DNA of 64,000 nucleotides from Minwuia thermotolerans (GTDB lineage Bacteria; Pseudomonadota; Alphaproteobacteria; Minwuiales; Minwuiaceae): positions 152,377 to 216,376 of the forward strand of contig NZ_PIGG01000065.1 of assembly GCF_002924445.1 (NCBI RefSeq), written 5' to 3'. The notes beneath the pieces are model-generated. The model was not told the origin of the DNA. It made no database searches and was given only the letters and a program-made list of their open reading frames with translations. This document shows, piece after piece, positions 35,296-42,769 of the stretch; position 1 is the first letter of the stretch; every line of letters begins with the position of its first letter. Both the position numbers and the translations under genes were made by a program.

Positions 35296-35691
35296 CTACT
35301 TTGCGAATTCGTCTGCCGGCGCATAGGAACCGTCTTCGCGATGCACTTCCTTGCCCGTCACCGGCGGGTTGAAGCAGCAGGCCATGACGAGGTCTTCCTC
35401 GGCGCGGACGGTGTGGTGGTCGTGCAGGTTGAGCGCATACATCACGCCCGGCTTGATCTGGTGGGTTTCGCCGGTCCCGAGATCCGTGATCGAGCCGCGG
35501 CCCGAGATGCAGTAGACGCTCTCGAAGTGGTGCTTGTAGTGAAAGGTATGCTCCGAGCCGGCCTTCAGCGTCGTGATGTGGAACGAAAATCCCATCCCGT
35601 CGTCGGCCAGCAGCATCCGCACGGACGTCCAGTCCTTGTCGGAGACGGCCCTGTCGGTGCCCTTCAGCTCATTGAAATCCCTGATGATCAT
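35296..35691 (-). CDS. ectC: L-ectoine synthase EctC
   Basis: A 131-residue cupin that closes N-gamma-acetyl-diaminobutyrate to ectoine. It begins MIIRDFNELKGTDR and shows the cupin metal ligands in FHYKHHFESVYCISGRGSITD and NLHDHHTVRAEED. It sits between ectB (6 nt) and ask (14 nt). No ectD hydroxylase is present in the window. Confidence 0.95.
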   Translation of the reverse strand: MIIRDFNELKGTDRAVSDKDWTSVRMLLADDGMGFSFHITTLKAGSEHTFHYKHHFESVYCISGRGSITDLGTGETHQIKPGVMYALNLHDHHTVRAEEDLVMACCFNPPVTGKEVHREDGSYAPADEFAK

Positions 35692-35697
35692 GAACGT

Positions 35698-36984
35698 TTA
35701 CTCCGCTGCGATCTGAAGGCCGCCGGTAACGTCCGCGGCCGCCTGCTCGAGCATGTTGAAGCCTTCCTCGAACAGCGCCGCCGGCGTCGTCAGGGGCGCC
35801 AGGATCTTGACCACCTCGTCGTTCGAGCCCGAGGTCTCGACCACCAGGCCAAGCTCGAAGGCGCGGGCGCAGATCGCGCCGGCCAGTTCGCCGGAATGGA
35901 CGTCCAGCCCCTGCATCAGGCCGCGGCCCTTCAGGCGGGAGCCGGGCACCGTCTCGGCCAGCTTGCGCAGCGCCCGGGTCAGGCGCGTGGCCTTCTCTTC
36001 CAGAGCCTTCTCGAAGCTGTCGTCGGCCCAGAACTTCTCGATCGCGACGCGCGCGGTGACGAAGGCGTGGGTGTTGCCGCGGAAGGTGCCGTTGTGCTCC
36101 GCGGGGCCGAAGACGTCGTGCTCGGGACGGACCAGAACCATCGCCATGGGCAGCCCGAATCCGGAGATGGACTTTGCCATGGTCACGAGGTCCGGCTGCA
36201 CGTCCATCTTCTCGAAGGAGAAGAAGGTGCCGGTGCGGCCGCAGCCCGCCTGGATGTCGTCGATGATCAGCAGCGCGCCGTTGTCGCGGGCGATCCGCGC
36301 CACGTTCTCGATCCACTCGGTCGAAGCGGCGTTCAGTCCGCCCTCGCCCTGGACGGTTTCCAGGATGATCGCCGCCGGGGCATCGATGCCGCCCGACGGA
36401 TCGGTCAGCATCTGCTCCAGCAGCGCGGCGCTGTCGACGCCGTCGGCAAAGCCGTCGTACGGCATGCGGGTGACGCCTGACTTGTCCATCCCGGCGCCGC
36501 CGCGGTGGTAGCCGTTGCCGGTCGCGGCCAGCGCGCCCATGGTCACGCCGTGGAAGCCGCGGGTGAAGGCCACGATGTTGGTGCGGCCCGTCTTCTTGCG
36601 GGCGATCTTCATCGCCGCCTCGACGGCGTTGGCGCCGGTCGGGCCCATGAACATGACCCGGTGATCCATGTCCCGCGGCTTCAGGATGTGCTCCTCGAAG
36701 GCGGTGAGGAAGGCGCCCTTGGCTTCGGTGTGAAGATCCAGGCCGTGGGCGATGCCGTCGCCGGCGATGTAGTCCAGCAGCGCCTGCTTCATGTCGGGAT
36801 CGTTATGGCCGTAGTTCAGCGACGAGCAGCCGGCCAGGAAATCGATATAGCGGTTGCCTTCGTCGTCGAACAGTTCGGAGCCGCGGGCCTCGGTGAACAG
36901 CGAGGGGATGGAGCGGCAGTAGGAGCGCGCTTCGCTTTCGCGGCGCGCAAAGACAGAGGTCTTCTGGTCCATGTCGTTGGGCAT
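35698..36984 (-). CDS. ectB: Diaminobutyrate--2-oxoglutarate aminotransferase EctB
   Basis: A 428-residue class III PLP aminotransferase that turns aspartate-semialdehyde into L-2,4-diaminobutyrate. Residues include the phosphate-binding GPTGANAVEAAMKIAR, the acidic DDIQAGCGRTG and the PLP lysine in TMAKSISGFGLPMAMVLV. It is preceded by ectA (42 nt) and followed by ectC. Confidence 0.95.
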   Translation of the reverse strand: MPNDMDQKTSVFARRESEARSYCRSIPSLFTEARGSELFDDEGNRYIDFLAGCSSLNYGHNDPDMKQALLDYIAGDGIAHGLDLHTEAKGAFLTAFEEHILKPRDMDHRVMFMGPTGANAVEAAMKIARKKTGRTNIVAFTRGFHGVTMGALAATGNGYHRGGAGMDKSGVTRMPYDGFADGVDSAALLEQMLTDPSGGIDAPAAIILETVQGEGGLNAASTEWIENVARIARDNGALLIIDDIQAGCGRTGTFFSFEKMDVQPDLVTMAKSISGFGLPMAMVLVRPEHDVFGPAEHNGTFRGNTHAFVTARVAIEKFWADDSFEKALEEKATRLTRALRKLAETVPGSRLKGRGLMQGLDVHSGELAGAICARAFELGLVVETSGSNDEVVKILAPLTTPAALFEEGFNMLEQAAADVTGGLQIAAE

Positions 36985-37026
36985 GGCGTACGTCCTTTCG
37001 GAGATTCGGGAATTTCGCTGCGGCGG

Positions 37027-37575
37027 TCAGGCCGCCTGCTTGAGATCGAATTCCTCGGGCAGGGTGATCGTCACCATGTGCTCGGTGTCGTGGCGACCGT
37101 CGAAGTGCGCCTCTTCGTCGAAATGCGGCTCATCGGTGAGTTCGCCGCCGATCGCGCGGGCGAAACTGCGGAACAGCGCCCAGGAAGCGTCGTTGTCTTC
37201 GGTGATCGTCGTCTTGAGCTCTGCCGCGTCGGCGCAGGCGTCGCGCTCCAGCAGGTGCAGCAGCATCTTCTTGCCGAGACCGAGGCCGCGGGCCTTCGGA
37301 CTCACCGCCACCTGCCAGACGAAGAACGCGTCTTCGTTGGGAATCATGTGTCCCGATATCCAGCCGACGACGTCGCCGTCGAGTTCCGCCACCACGCACG
37401 TGTCGCGGAAATGATCGGCCTGGATCAGATTGCAGTACATCGAGTTCTCGTCCAGCGGCTTGCAATCACGCACAAGCGCCCAGATTTCCGCCCCGTCTTT
37501 CGCATCAGGTTTGCGCAGACGGGGCGCACGAGTTCGAGGTTTGGATTTGGGTTCGTCTCCGATGATCTCGGGCAT
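37027..37575 (-). CDS. ectA: L-2,4-diaminobutyrate acetyltransferase EctA
   Basis: A 182-residue GNAT acetyltransferase (ALVRDCKPLDENSMYCNL, FFVWQVAVSPKARGLGLGKKML as the acetyl-CoA binding segment). It acetylates the gamma amino group of diaminobutyrate, the middle step of ectoine synthesis. It is the first gene of the leftward operon, with the ATG at 37575 and a GGAGGCG site upstream. The N-terminal ~25 residues are basic and look disordered. Confidence 0.95.
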   Translation of the reverse strand: MPEIIGDEPKSKPRTRAPRLRKPDAKDGAEIWALVRDCKPLDENSMYCNLIQADHFRDTCVVAELDGDVVGWISGHMIPNEDAFFVWQVAVSPKARGLGLGKKMLLHLLERDACADAAELKTTITEDNDASWALFRSFARAIGGELTDEPHFDEEAHFDGRHDTEHMVTITLPEEFDLKQAA

Positions 37576-37595
37576 TGTACCTGCGCCTCCACACT

Positions 37596-37617
37596 AACTT
37601 CGATGAAGCTAACTATA
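37596..37617 (-). promoter_or_regulatory. ectA promoter -10 region with overlapping EctR-type operator
   Basis: On the minus strand a TATAGT (37617-37612) lies about 37 nt upstream of the ectA ATG. Immediately downstream is the hyphenated inverted repeat AGCTTC-ATC-GAAGTT (5 of 6 pairs; 37610-37596). MarR-family EctR of other halophiles binds a short inverted repeat near the -10, so this is the best local candidate for its site. A fair -35 (TTGAAA) has suboptimal spacing of 15 nt. Confidence 0.4.
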
Positions 37618-37818
37618 TGGGGGCTGCCGAAATTTCAACCATCAAAGCATATTTTTCCGCCAGCGGATGGAATATGCCGCATATATACGCGCATTTAGCC
37701 GCCGACGGGGCGCATACAGGCTAAGCATGTCGCGGATGGACGCTCTTAGCCGAAGCAAATTTTATATTGAAAATCTTCACGTGCTGAAGCAAATAGGACT
37801 CAATGCCGTGAGAGAATC

Positions 37819-38313
37819 ATGAACACCGCATCCCGCCACAGAACAGATGACAGCCTGATCGCCCTGCACCGTATCGTGCGCGCGACGGAGCTGTATTCCC
37901 GCGATCTGGCGCAGGCCGCCGGGCTGACACCGACGCAGCTCCGCGTCCTTCAGATCGTCGACAGCCAGGACAGCGCTACGCCCAAGGCCCTGGCGCAGCA
38001 GATGCGGGTCAGCCAGGCGACAGTGACATCTCTGGTGGACAAGCTGGTGGCGCACGGCATGGTCCGGCGTCTGCCGTCGCAGGCCGACCGGCGGCAGACC
38101 CACATCGTCAGCACGCCGATCGGCCATGAGCGCCTGCAGCAGGCCGCGGGCGCCCTGCCGCAACGCTTCGTGCGCGCCTTCCAGGCTCTCGCGGACTGGG
38201 AACAGGCCCAGCTGGTCGCCTCGCTCGAGCGCGTCGCCGCGATGCTCGACGCCGTCGAGATCGAAGAGGCGCCGCTGCCCGCCAATGGCGAGATTCACCG
38301 CCAATCGGCCTGA
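37819..38313 (+). CDS. ectR: MarR-family regulator of ectoine synthesis, EctR
   Basis: A 164-residue MarR winged helix-turn-helix protein (LQIVDSQDSATPKALAQQMRVSQATVTSLVDKLVAHGMV in pieces, then RRLPSQADRRQTHI). It is divergent from ectA with 243 nt between them, the position of EctR in methylotrophic and marine bacteria, where it represses ectABC at low salt. The assignment relies on context as much as on sequence. Confidence 0.85.
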   Translation: MNTASRHRTDDSLIALHRIVRATELYSRDLAQAAGLTPTQLRVLQIVDSQDSATPKALAQQMRVSQATVTSLVDKLVAHGMVRRLPSQADRRQTHIVSTPIGHERLQQAAGALPQRFVRAFQALADWEQAQLVASLERVAAMLDAVEIEEAPLPANGEIHRQSA

Positions 38314-38478
38314 GCCGGCTGCCCGCATCGCACTTCCTGCCACCGCGGCTTCGAAGTTCCACGACGCACGAGTGAGCCTCGACGGAATGCCGCGGTTCAT
38401 ATCCGAACCGTTTTCCCCATGTCCCGATGCACCGGCCTTTACCACGCCCGCCGTGGCTGGACGATGGAGGACAGGAAG

Positions 38479-40254
38479 ATGGCGAAGACCGTCGCGGATT
38501 TCATGCTGGAGCGCCTGCGCGACTGGGGCGTGGAACGGGTCTATGGCTACAGCGGCGAAGGCATCGGCGGTATTCTCAGCGCGGTCGAACGCGCCGATGG
38601 CGACGGCCCGGACTTCATCCAGCCCCGGCACGAGGAGGAGGCCGCCTTCATGGCCTGCGCCCACGCCAAGTACACTGGCGAGGTGGGCGTCTGCATGTCG
38701 ACCAGCGGACCGGGCGCCATCCATCTGCTGAACGGTCTCTACGACGCGAAGCTGGACCATCAGCCGGTCGTCGCCATCGTCGGACAGCAGCCGCGGCCCG
38801 CCCTGGGCGGCGACTTCCTGCAGGAGGTGGACCTGCCGGCGCTGTTCAAGGATGTGGCCCATGAATACGTCCACATGTGCGCGTCGCCTGAGCAGATACG
38901 TCACCTGCTGGATCGCGCATTCCGAATCGCGAAGGGCTATAGGACGGTCACCGCGCTGATCGTGCCCGTCGATGTGCAGGAAGCGGATGCGGTGGAGGAG
39001 CCGCCGCGCGCGCACGGCACGATGCACAGCGGGGCCGGCTACACGCCTGGTGTCGTCACGCCGGACCAGGCGCAGCTGGAACGCGCAGCGGCGGTTCTCA
39101 ACGAGGGCGAGAAGGTGGCGATGTTCGTCGGCGCGGGCGCGCTCGGCGCGGGCGACGAGGTCATGGAGATTGCGGATATCCTGGGCGCCGGCGTCGCCAA
39201 GGCGCTGCTCGGCCGCGCCGCCGTCGGCGACGACGAACCGGGCGTGACCGGTCAGTCGGGGCTGCTTGGAACCAAGCCTTCCTGGGAACTGGTCCGTGAC
39301 TGCGACACCTTCTTCATGATCGGCTCCGGCTTTCCCTATGCCCAGTTCCTGCCCAAGGAAGGCCACGCGCGCGGGGTGCAGATCGATATCGATCCGGCCA
39401 TGCTGTCCCTGCGCTACCCGATGGAGGTCAACCTTCAGGGCGATGCGGGTACGACGCTTCGGGCGCTGAAGCCCCTGCTGCAACGCAAGACCGACCGCAA
39501 ATGGCGCAGGAAGGTCGAGGACAACATCGACGACTGGTGGAAGGGCGCGGAGAAGCGGGCGCACCAGAAGGCCGACCCGGTGGACCCCCAACTGCTGTTC
39601 TGGGAGCTGTCGTCCAGATTGCCGGACGACGTGATCCTGTCGGCCGATTCGGGCACCTCGACCAACTGGTTTGCGCGCGCGCTGAAGGTGCGGCGCGGCA
39701 TGAAGGCATCGCTGTCGGGCACGCTGGCCACCATGTGTCCGGCTGTCCCCTACACGTCGGCGGCGAAGTTCTGCTATCCGGATCGGCCGGCGATCGGCTT
39801 CATCGGCGACGGGGCGATGCAGATGCTGGGTCTCAATGCCTTGATCACCATCGCCCGGTACTGGCGGCAATGGGAAGACCCGCGCACCATCATCTGCGTG
39901 CTCAACAATGGCGATCTCAACCAGGTCACATGGGAACTGCGCGCGCAGGCGAAGACCCCGAAGGTCGAGGAAACACAGGACGTCCCCGCGTTCGACTACG
40001 CTCACTATGCCGGGACGCTGGGACTGAAGGGCATCCGCATAGAGAAGCCGGAGGACATTGCGCCGGCGTGGGATTCGGCGCTGGCCGCCGACCGGCCGGT
40101 GGTGATCGACGCCCTGGTCGATCCCACGGTGCCGACTCTGCCGTCCCACATCACCCGGAGCCAGGCGAAGAGCTACGTCAGGGCGCTGATGAAAGGCGAC
40201 CCGGAAGCCCGCGCCATCATCTGGCACAGCCTTGAGCGCGGGCTGACGCGTTAG
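38479..40254 (+). CDS. Thiamine diphosphate-dependent oxidase/decarboxylase (PoxB-like)
   Basis: A 591-residue ThDP enzyme with PYR, central and PP domains: RHEEEAAFMACAHAKYTGEVGVC in two parts (PYR, catalytic Glu), GVQIDIDPAMLSLRYP in the centre, and GDGAMQMLG followed by LNNGDLNQVTWE (Mg-ThDP site). It resembles pyruvate dehydrogenase (ubiquinone)/PoxB-like proteins of proteobacteria, usually annotated as thiamine pyrophosphate-requiring protein. The ATG at 38479 is 8 nt after GGAGG; the GTG at 38419 and ATG at 38464 lack that spacing. Reaction unassigned. Confidence 0.8.
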   Translation: MAKTVADFMLERLRDWGVERVYGYSGEGIGGILSAVERADGDGPDFIQPRHEEEAAFMACAHAKYTGEVGVCMSTSGPGAIHLLNGLYDAKLDHQPVVAIVGQQPRPALGGDFLQEVDLPALFKDVAHEYVHMCASPEQIRHLLDRAFRIAKGYRTVTALIVPVDVQEADAVEEPPRAHGTMHSGAGYTPGVVTPDQAQLERAAAVLNEGEKVAMFVGAGALGAGDEVMEIADILGAGVAKALLGRAAVGDDEPGVTGQSGLLGTKPSWELVRDCDTFFMIGSGFPYAQFLPKEGHARGVQIDIDPAMLSLRYPMEVNLQGDAGTTLRALKPLLQRKTDRKWRRKVEDNIDDWWKGAEKRAHQKADPVDPQLLFWELSSRLPDDVILSADSGTSTNWFARALKVRRGMKASLSGTLATMCPAVPYTSAAKFCYPDRPAIGFIGDGAMQMLGLNALITIARYWRQWEDPRTIICVLNNGDLNQVTWELRAQAKTPKVEETQDVPAFDYAHYAGTLGLKGIRIEKPEDIAPAWDSALAADRPVVIDALVDPTVPTLPSHITRSQAKSYVRALMKGDPEARAIIWHSLERGLTR

Positions 40255-40284
40255 CCCCGCGCGGCGCTGGCCGCGGAGCGGGGC
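40254..40284 (+). terminator. Hairpin after the PoxB-like gene
   Basis: GCCCCGC pairs with GCGGGGC, and GCGGC with GCCGC, around loop GCTG with a GGA bulge. It starts at the end of the stop codon. There is no T-run, so it may be a rho-dependent or processing hairpin. Confidence 0.4.
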
Positions 40285-40305
40285 GCGGATGTAGGATCGA
40301 CCGTC

Positions 40306-40962
40306 ATGATGAACGACGACAATGAGCGTGCCGGATCGGTCCCGTGCTTCGCGCACATGCTGGTCGACGGTCACCCCGTGGATCCGGAAGCGGCGCGGGA
40401 CGTCGCGCGTTTCAGGCGCGCCGAGCGTACGAGACTGCTGGCCGAGCGGCGGAAACTGTCCTCACGCGAGCGGCGCGCCATGGCCGGCGAACTCATGAGA
40501 CGGCTCGACGAGCATGTCGCCGTGGAAGCTGGGACGCGCATCGCCGTCTACTGGCCGATCCGCGGCGAACCCGACCTGCGGGACTGGATGGCGTCCGCCG
40601 ACGCTGCCGGCGCGCGCGTTCTGCTGCCGGTTGTGGCGGAGAAGGAAGCGCCGCTCGTCTTCCGCCGGTGGCGTCCCGGCTGCGCCATGGCGCCCGGAGT
40701 CTGGAACATACCGGCGCCCGTCGACGGCGAGGCCGAAATGCCTGACACGGTGATCGTGCCGCTCCTCGGGATCGACGAGTCGGGCTACCGGCTCGGCAAT
40801 GGCGGCGGCTATTACGACCGGACGCTCGTGCGCCTGCGCCCGATGCCGAAGATCGTCGGCGTCGGTCATGCCTTCTGCCGGATGAAGACGATCTTCCCGA
40901 TGCCCTGGGACGTGCCCATGGACAGCGTGATTCTGACGGACGGGGCGGTGTTTCACCGATAG
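40306..40962 (+). CDS. 5-formyltetrahydrofolate cyclo-ligase family protein
   Basis: A 218-residue protein of the 5-FTHF cyclo-ligase (YgfA) family. It shows the conserved GNGGGYYDRTLVRL near the C-terminus and the upstream Arg/Lys-rich helix of the fold. It converts 5-formyl-THF to 5,10-methenyl-THF with ATP. The family also contains paralogues of unknown activity, and the N-terminal ~30 residues here (FAHMLVDGHPVDPEAARDV) are not part of the usual enzyme. It stands alone on the plus strand. Confidence 0.8.
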   Translation: MMNDDNERAGSVPCFAHMLVDGHPVDPEAARDVARFRRAERTRLLAERRKLSSRERRAMAGELMRRLDEHVAVEAGTRIAVYWPIRGEPDLRDWMASADAAGARVLLPVVAEKEAPLVFRRWRPGCAMAPGVWNIPAPVDGEAEMPDTVIVPLLGIDESGYRLGNGGGYYDRTLVRLRPMPKIVGVGHAFCRMKTIFPMPWDVPMDSVILTDGAVFHR

Positions 40963-40997
40963 CCGGCGAACCGGACTGGGTCAGGGCGTTCCGGCCT

Positions 40998-41783
40998 TCA
41001 CTTCTCGCGGACGAGCCGTTCGTAGAGATGCCAGCTCGTATGGCCGAGAAGGGGGAAGACGAAGATGACCCCGATGAACAGGGGCGCGATGGCGAGCAGC
41101 GTGAGCGCGCCTACTGCCGCACCCCACCCCAGCATGACCACAGGGCTCTGAACCACTGATTTCACGCTGGTGATCATTGCCGTGACGAAATCGACCCGCT
41201 TGTCCAGTAGCAGCGGCATCGAGATCACCGTGATCGAAAACAGGACCGTGGCGAGCACGGCGCCGACCGCCGAGCCGATGAGCAGGAAGGTGACGCCTTC
41301 ACTGGTCGTGAACAGGACGGAGAACAGGTGATCCAGCGAACGGAAACCCTGATAGGCGAGCGTCAGGGCGAGCACGAGGCGGACCTGATAGGCCCAGATC
41401 CAGAAGACGAAAAGGACGATGAACGACATCCAGCCGAACTCGCGGCGCTGCTGCGTGAAGATCACGCTGAAGATGTCGCGCGCCGTGAAGGCTTCATCGC
41501 GCTTCAGCCTGCGTGACATTTCGTAAAGCCCGGCGGCAAGAAAGGGCGCCACCAGCGGGAAGCCCACGGCGACGGCGATCACGATCCAGATCTGGTCGAA
41601 GACCGTGAGGCCGGCGATCAGGGCGGCGCCGAACAGGGCGTAGACGAGGCCGAAAAAGAGGCTGAGCGCGGGCCGTCTCGCGAGGTCGCGCAGCCCTGCG
41701 CGAAGCGCCCCCCGGATGTCGGCGAACGTGGCGACGCCAACCTCCAGACGGATCGGCGATTCACTGATCGGTTCCGCTTCCAT
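40998..41783 (-). CDS. DUF2189 family integral membrane protein
   Basis: A 261-residue membrane protein with about six spans. It starts GALRAGLRDLARRPALSLFFGLVYALFGA (in two parts), the defining DUF2189 segment, with TM helices near 40-75, 110-140, 160-205 and 225-255. The function is unknown; in alphaproteobacteria the family is often near respiratory genes. The ATG at 41783 begins a single-gene unit convergent with the cyclo-ligase gene. Confidence 0.8.
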   Translation of the reverse strand: MEAEPISESPIRLEVGVATFADIRGALRAGLRDLARRPALSLFFGLVYALFGAALIAGLTVFDQIWIVIAVAVGFPLVAPFLAAGLYEMSRRLKRDEAFTARDIFSVIFTQQRREFGWMSFIVLFVFWIWAYQVRLVLALTLAYQGFRSLDHLFSVLFTTSEGVTFLLIGSAVGAVLATVLFSITVISMPLLLDKRVDFVTAMITSVKSVVQSPVVMLGWGAAVGALTLLAIAPLFIGVIFVFPLLGHTSWHLYERLVREK

Positions 41784-41911
41784 GCCGAGCTATCCCCTCC
41801 CACAGCCCGTCCCCGGCGGGACATGGTCAGGCTCATTCTACGCCCGGCAATTCCCGTCGGCCAGCGGCGACGCCGTCCTGCGGAAGGCGAAGCCGGCCGT
41901 CTCCTTCGATG

Positions 41912-42604
41912 TTACAGGCCGTAATACCAGCCCGGCACGTGCCGCACGTGGTTCTCGACCTTGCGGATCCCCGGGACGTTCTCCGCGGCCACAGCGGCCG
42001 CCTTTGCGCGCGCATCCGACCTGGCCAGACCCCAGAGCTGGGCGACGCCGTCATGGACGATGGCGTCGATCGTCGGCATCACCAGGCCCGATTGCTCGGA
42101 GATGGCCTTGAGCACGTCCTCGCGCAGCTTGCGGTCATCGGAGGCGGTCTTGAGCTGGGGGTCCGGGGCCGCGATCAGCCCGCGCAGGATATTGGCGCGG
42201 CTGACGATACCGACGAGACGCCCGCCGTCGACGACGGGCAGGCGCTTGATGTGGTGGCGTTCGAGAAGGTCCGCGATCTCGCGCAGCGTCGCCGTCGGCG
42301 TCGTGGTGACGACGTCCCGGGTCATCACCTCCCGGGCCAGCCTGCCGTGTTCCTTGACGTATTTGCTCGCTTCCTCGTCCTGGGTGGCGAAGACCCTCAG
42401 CCACCAGTTCTCGCGGCGTTCGGTCTCGGTCTCGGCGCGGCGGATCAGGTCGCCTTCGCTGACGATGCCGAGGAGCCCGCCGTCGACGTCGACAACGGGG
42501 ACGGCGCTGATCCGGTTCGCGAGCAGCCGTTCGGCGATCTCCCGGACGGTGGCGTCCGGCGATACGGTAATGACGTTCGGCGTCATGACATCTGCGGCTT
42601 GCAT
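41912..42604 (-). CDS. Two-CBS-domain and BON-domain protein
   Basis: A 230-residue cytosolic protein: CBS1 (MTPNVITVSPDATVREIAERLLANRISAVPVVD in pieces), a ~35-residue linker, CBS2 (LEREVMTRDVVTTTPTATL... HHIKRLPVVDGGRLVG) and a C-terminal BON domain (KLREDVLKAISEQSGL...). CBS pairs sense adenine nucleotides, and the combination with BON is found in stress and hypoxia regulons. The ATG at 42604 follows GGAGGAGAG; an ATG at 42631 is possible. An FNR-type box lies 73 nt upstream. Confidence 0.85.
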   Translation of the reverse strand: MQAADVMTPNVITVSPDATVREIAERLLANRISAVPVVDVDGGLLGIVSEGDLIRRAETETERRENWWLRVFATQDEEASKYVKEHGRLAREVMTRDVVTTTPTATLREIADLLERHHIKRLPVVDGGRLVGIVSRANILRGLIAAPDPQLKTASDDRKLREDVLKAISEQSGLVMPTIDAIVHDGVAQLWGLARSDARAKAAAVAAENVPGIRKVENHVRHVPGWYYGL

Positions 42605-42676
42605 CTCACTCTCCTCCGCTGGCCGGTTCATCGCGGCATTGCCCGCAGATCGTCGCGCATCTCGGGGCGGCCCGAC

Positions 42677-42690
42677 TTGACCTGTATCAA
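42677..42690. promoter_or_regulatory. FNR/FixK-type box upstream of the CBS-BON gene
   Basis: TTGAC-CTGT-ATCAA matches the FNR consensus TTGAT-N4-ATCAA at nine of ten positions. It sits 73 nt before the CBS-BON start codon, so a site centred near -41 would give transcription starting at about 42643. This suggests oxygen control. Confidence 0.6.
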
Positions 42691-42769
42691 ATGGCGCGGG
42701 GAATGCGTCGTCGGCCCGGCAGCAGGCCGGCTGGTGTACGTCGAGGAGTTTGCAGCGACCGGGGAGGGG

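Noticed and set aside
37777..40374. 865-codon minus-strand open frame over ectR and the PoxB-like gene
   Set aside because: Antisense to two genes with strong motifs; typical high-GC shadow.
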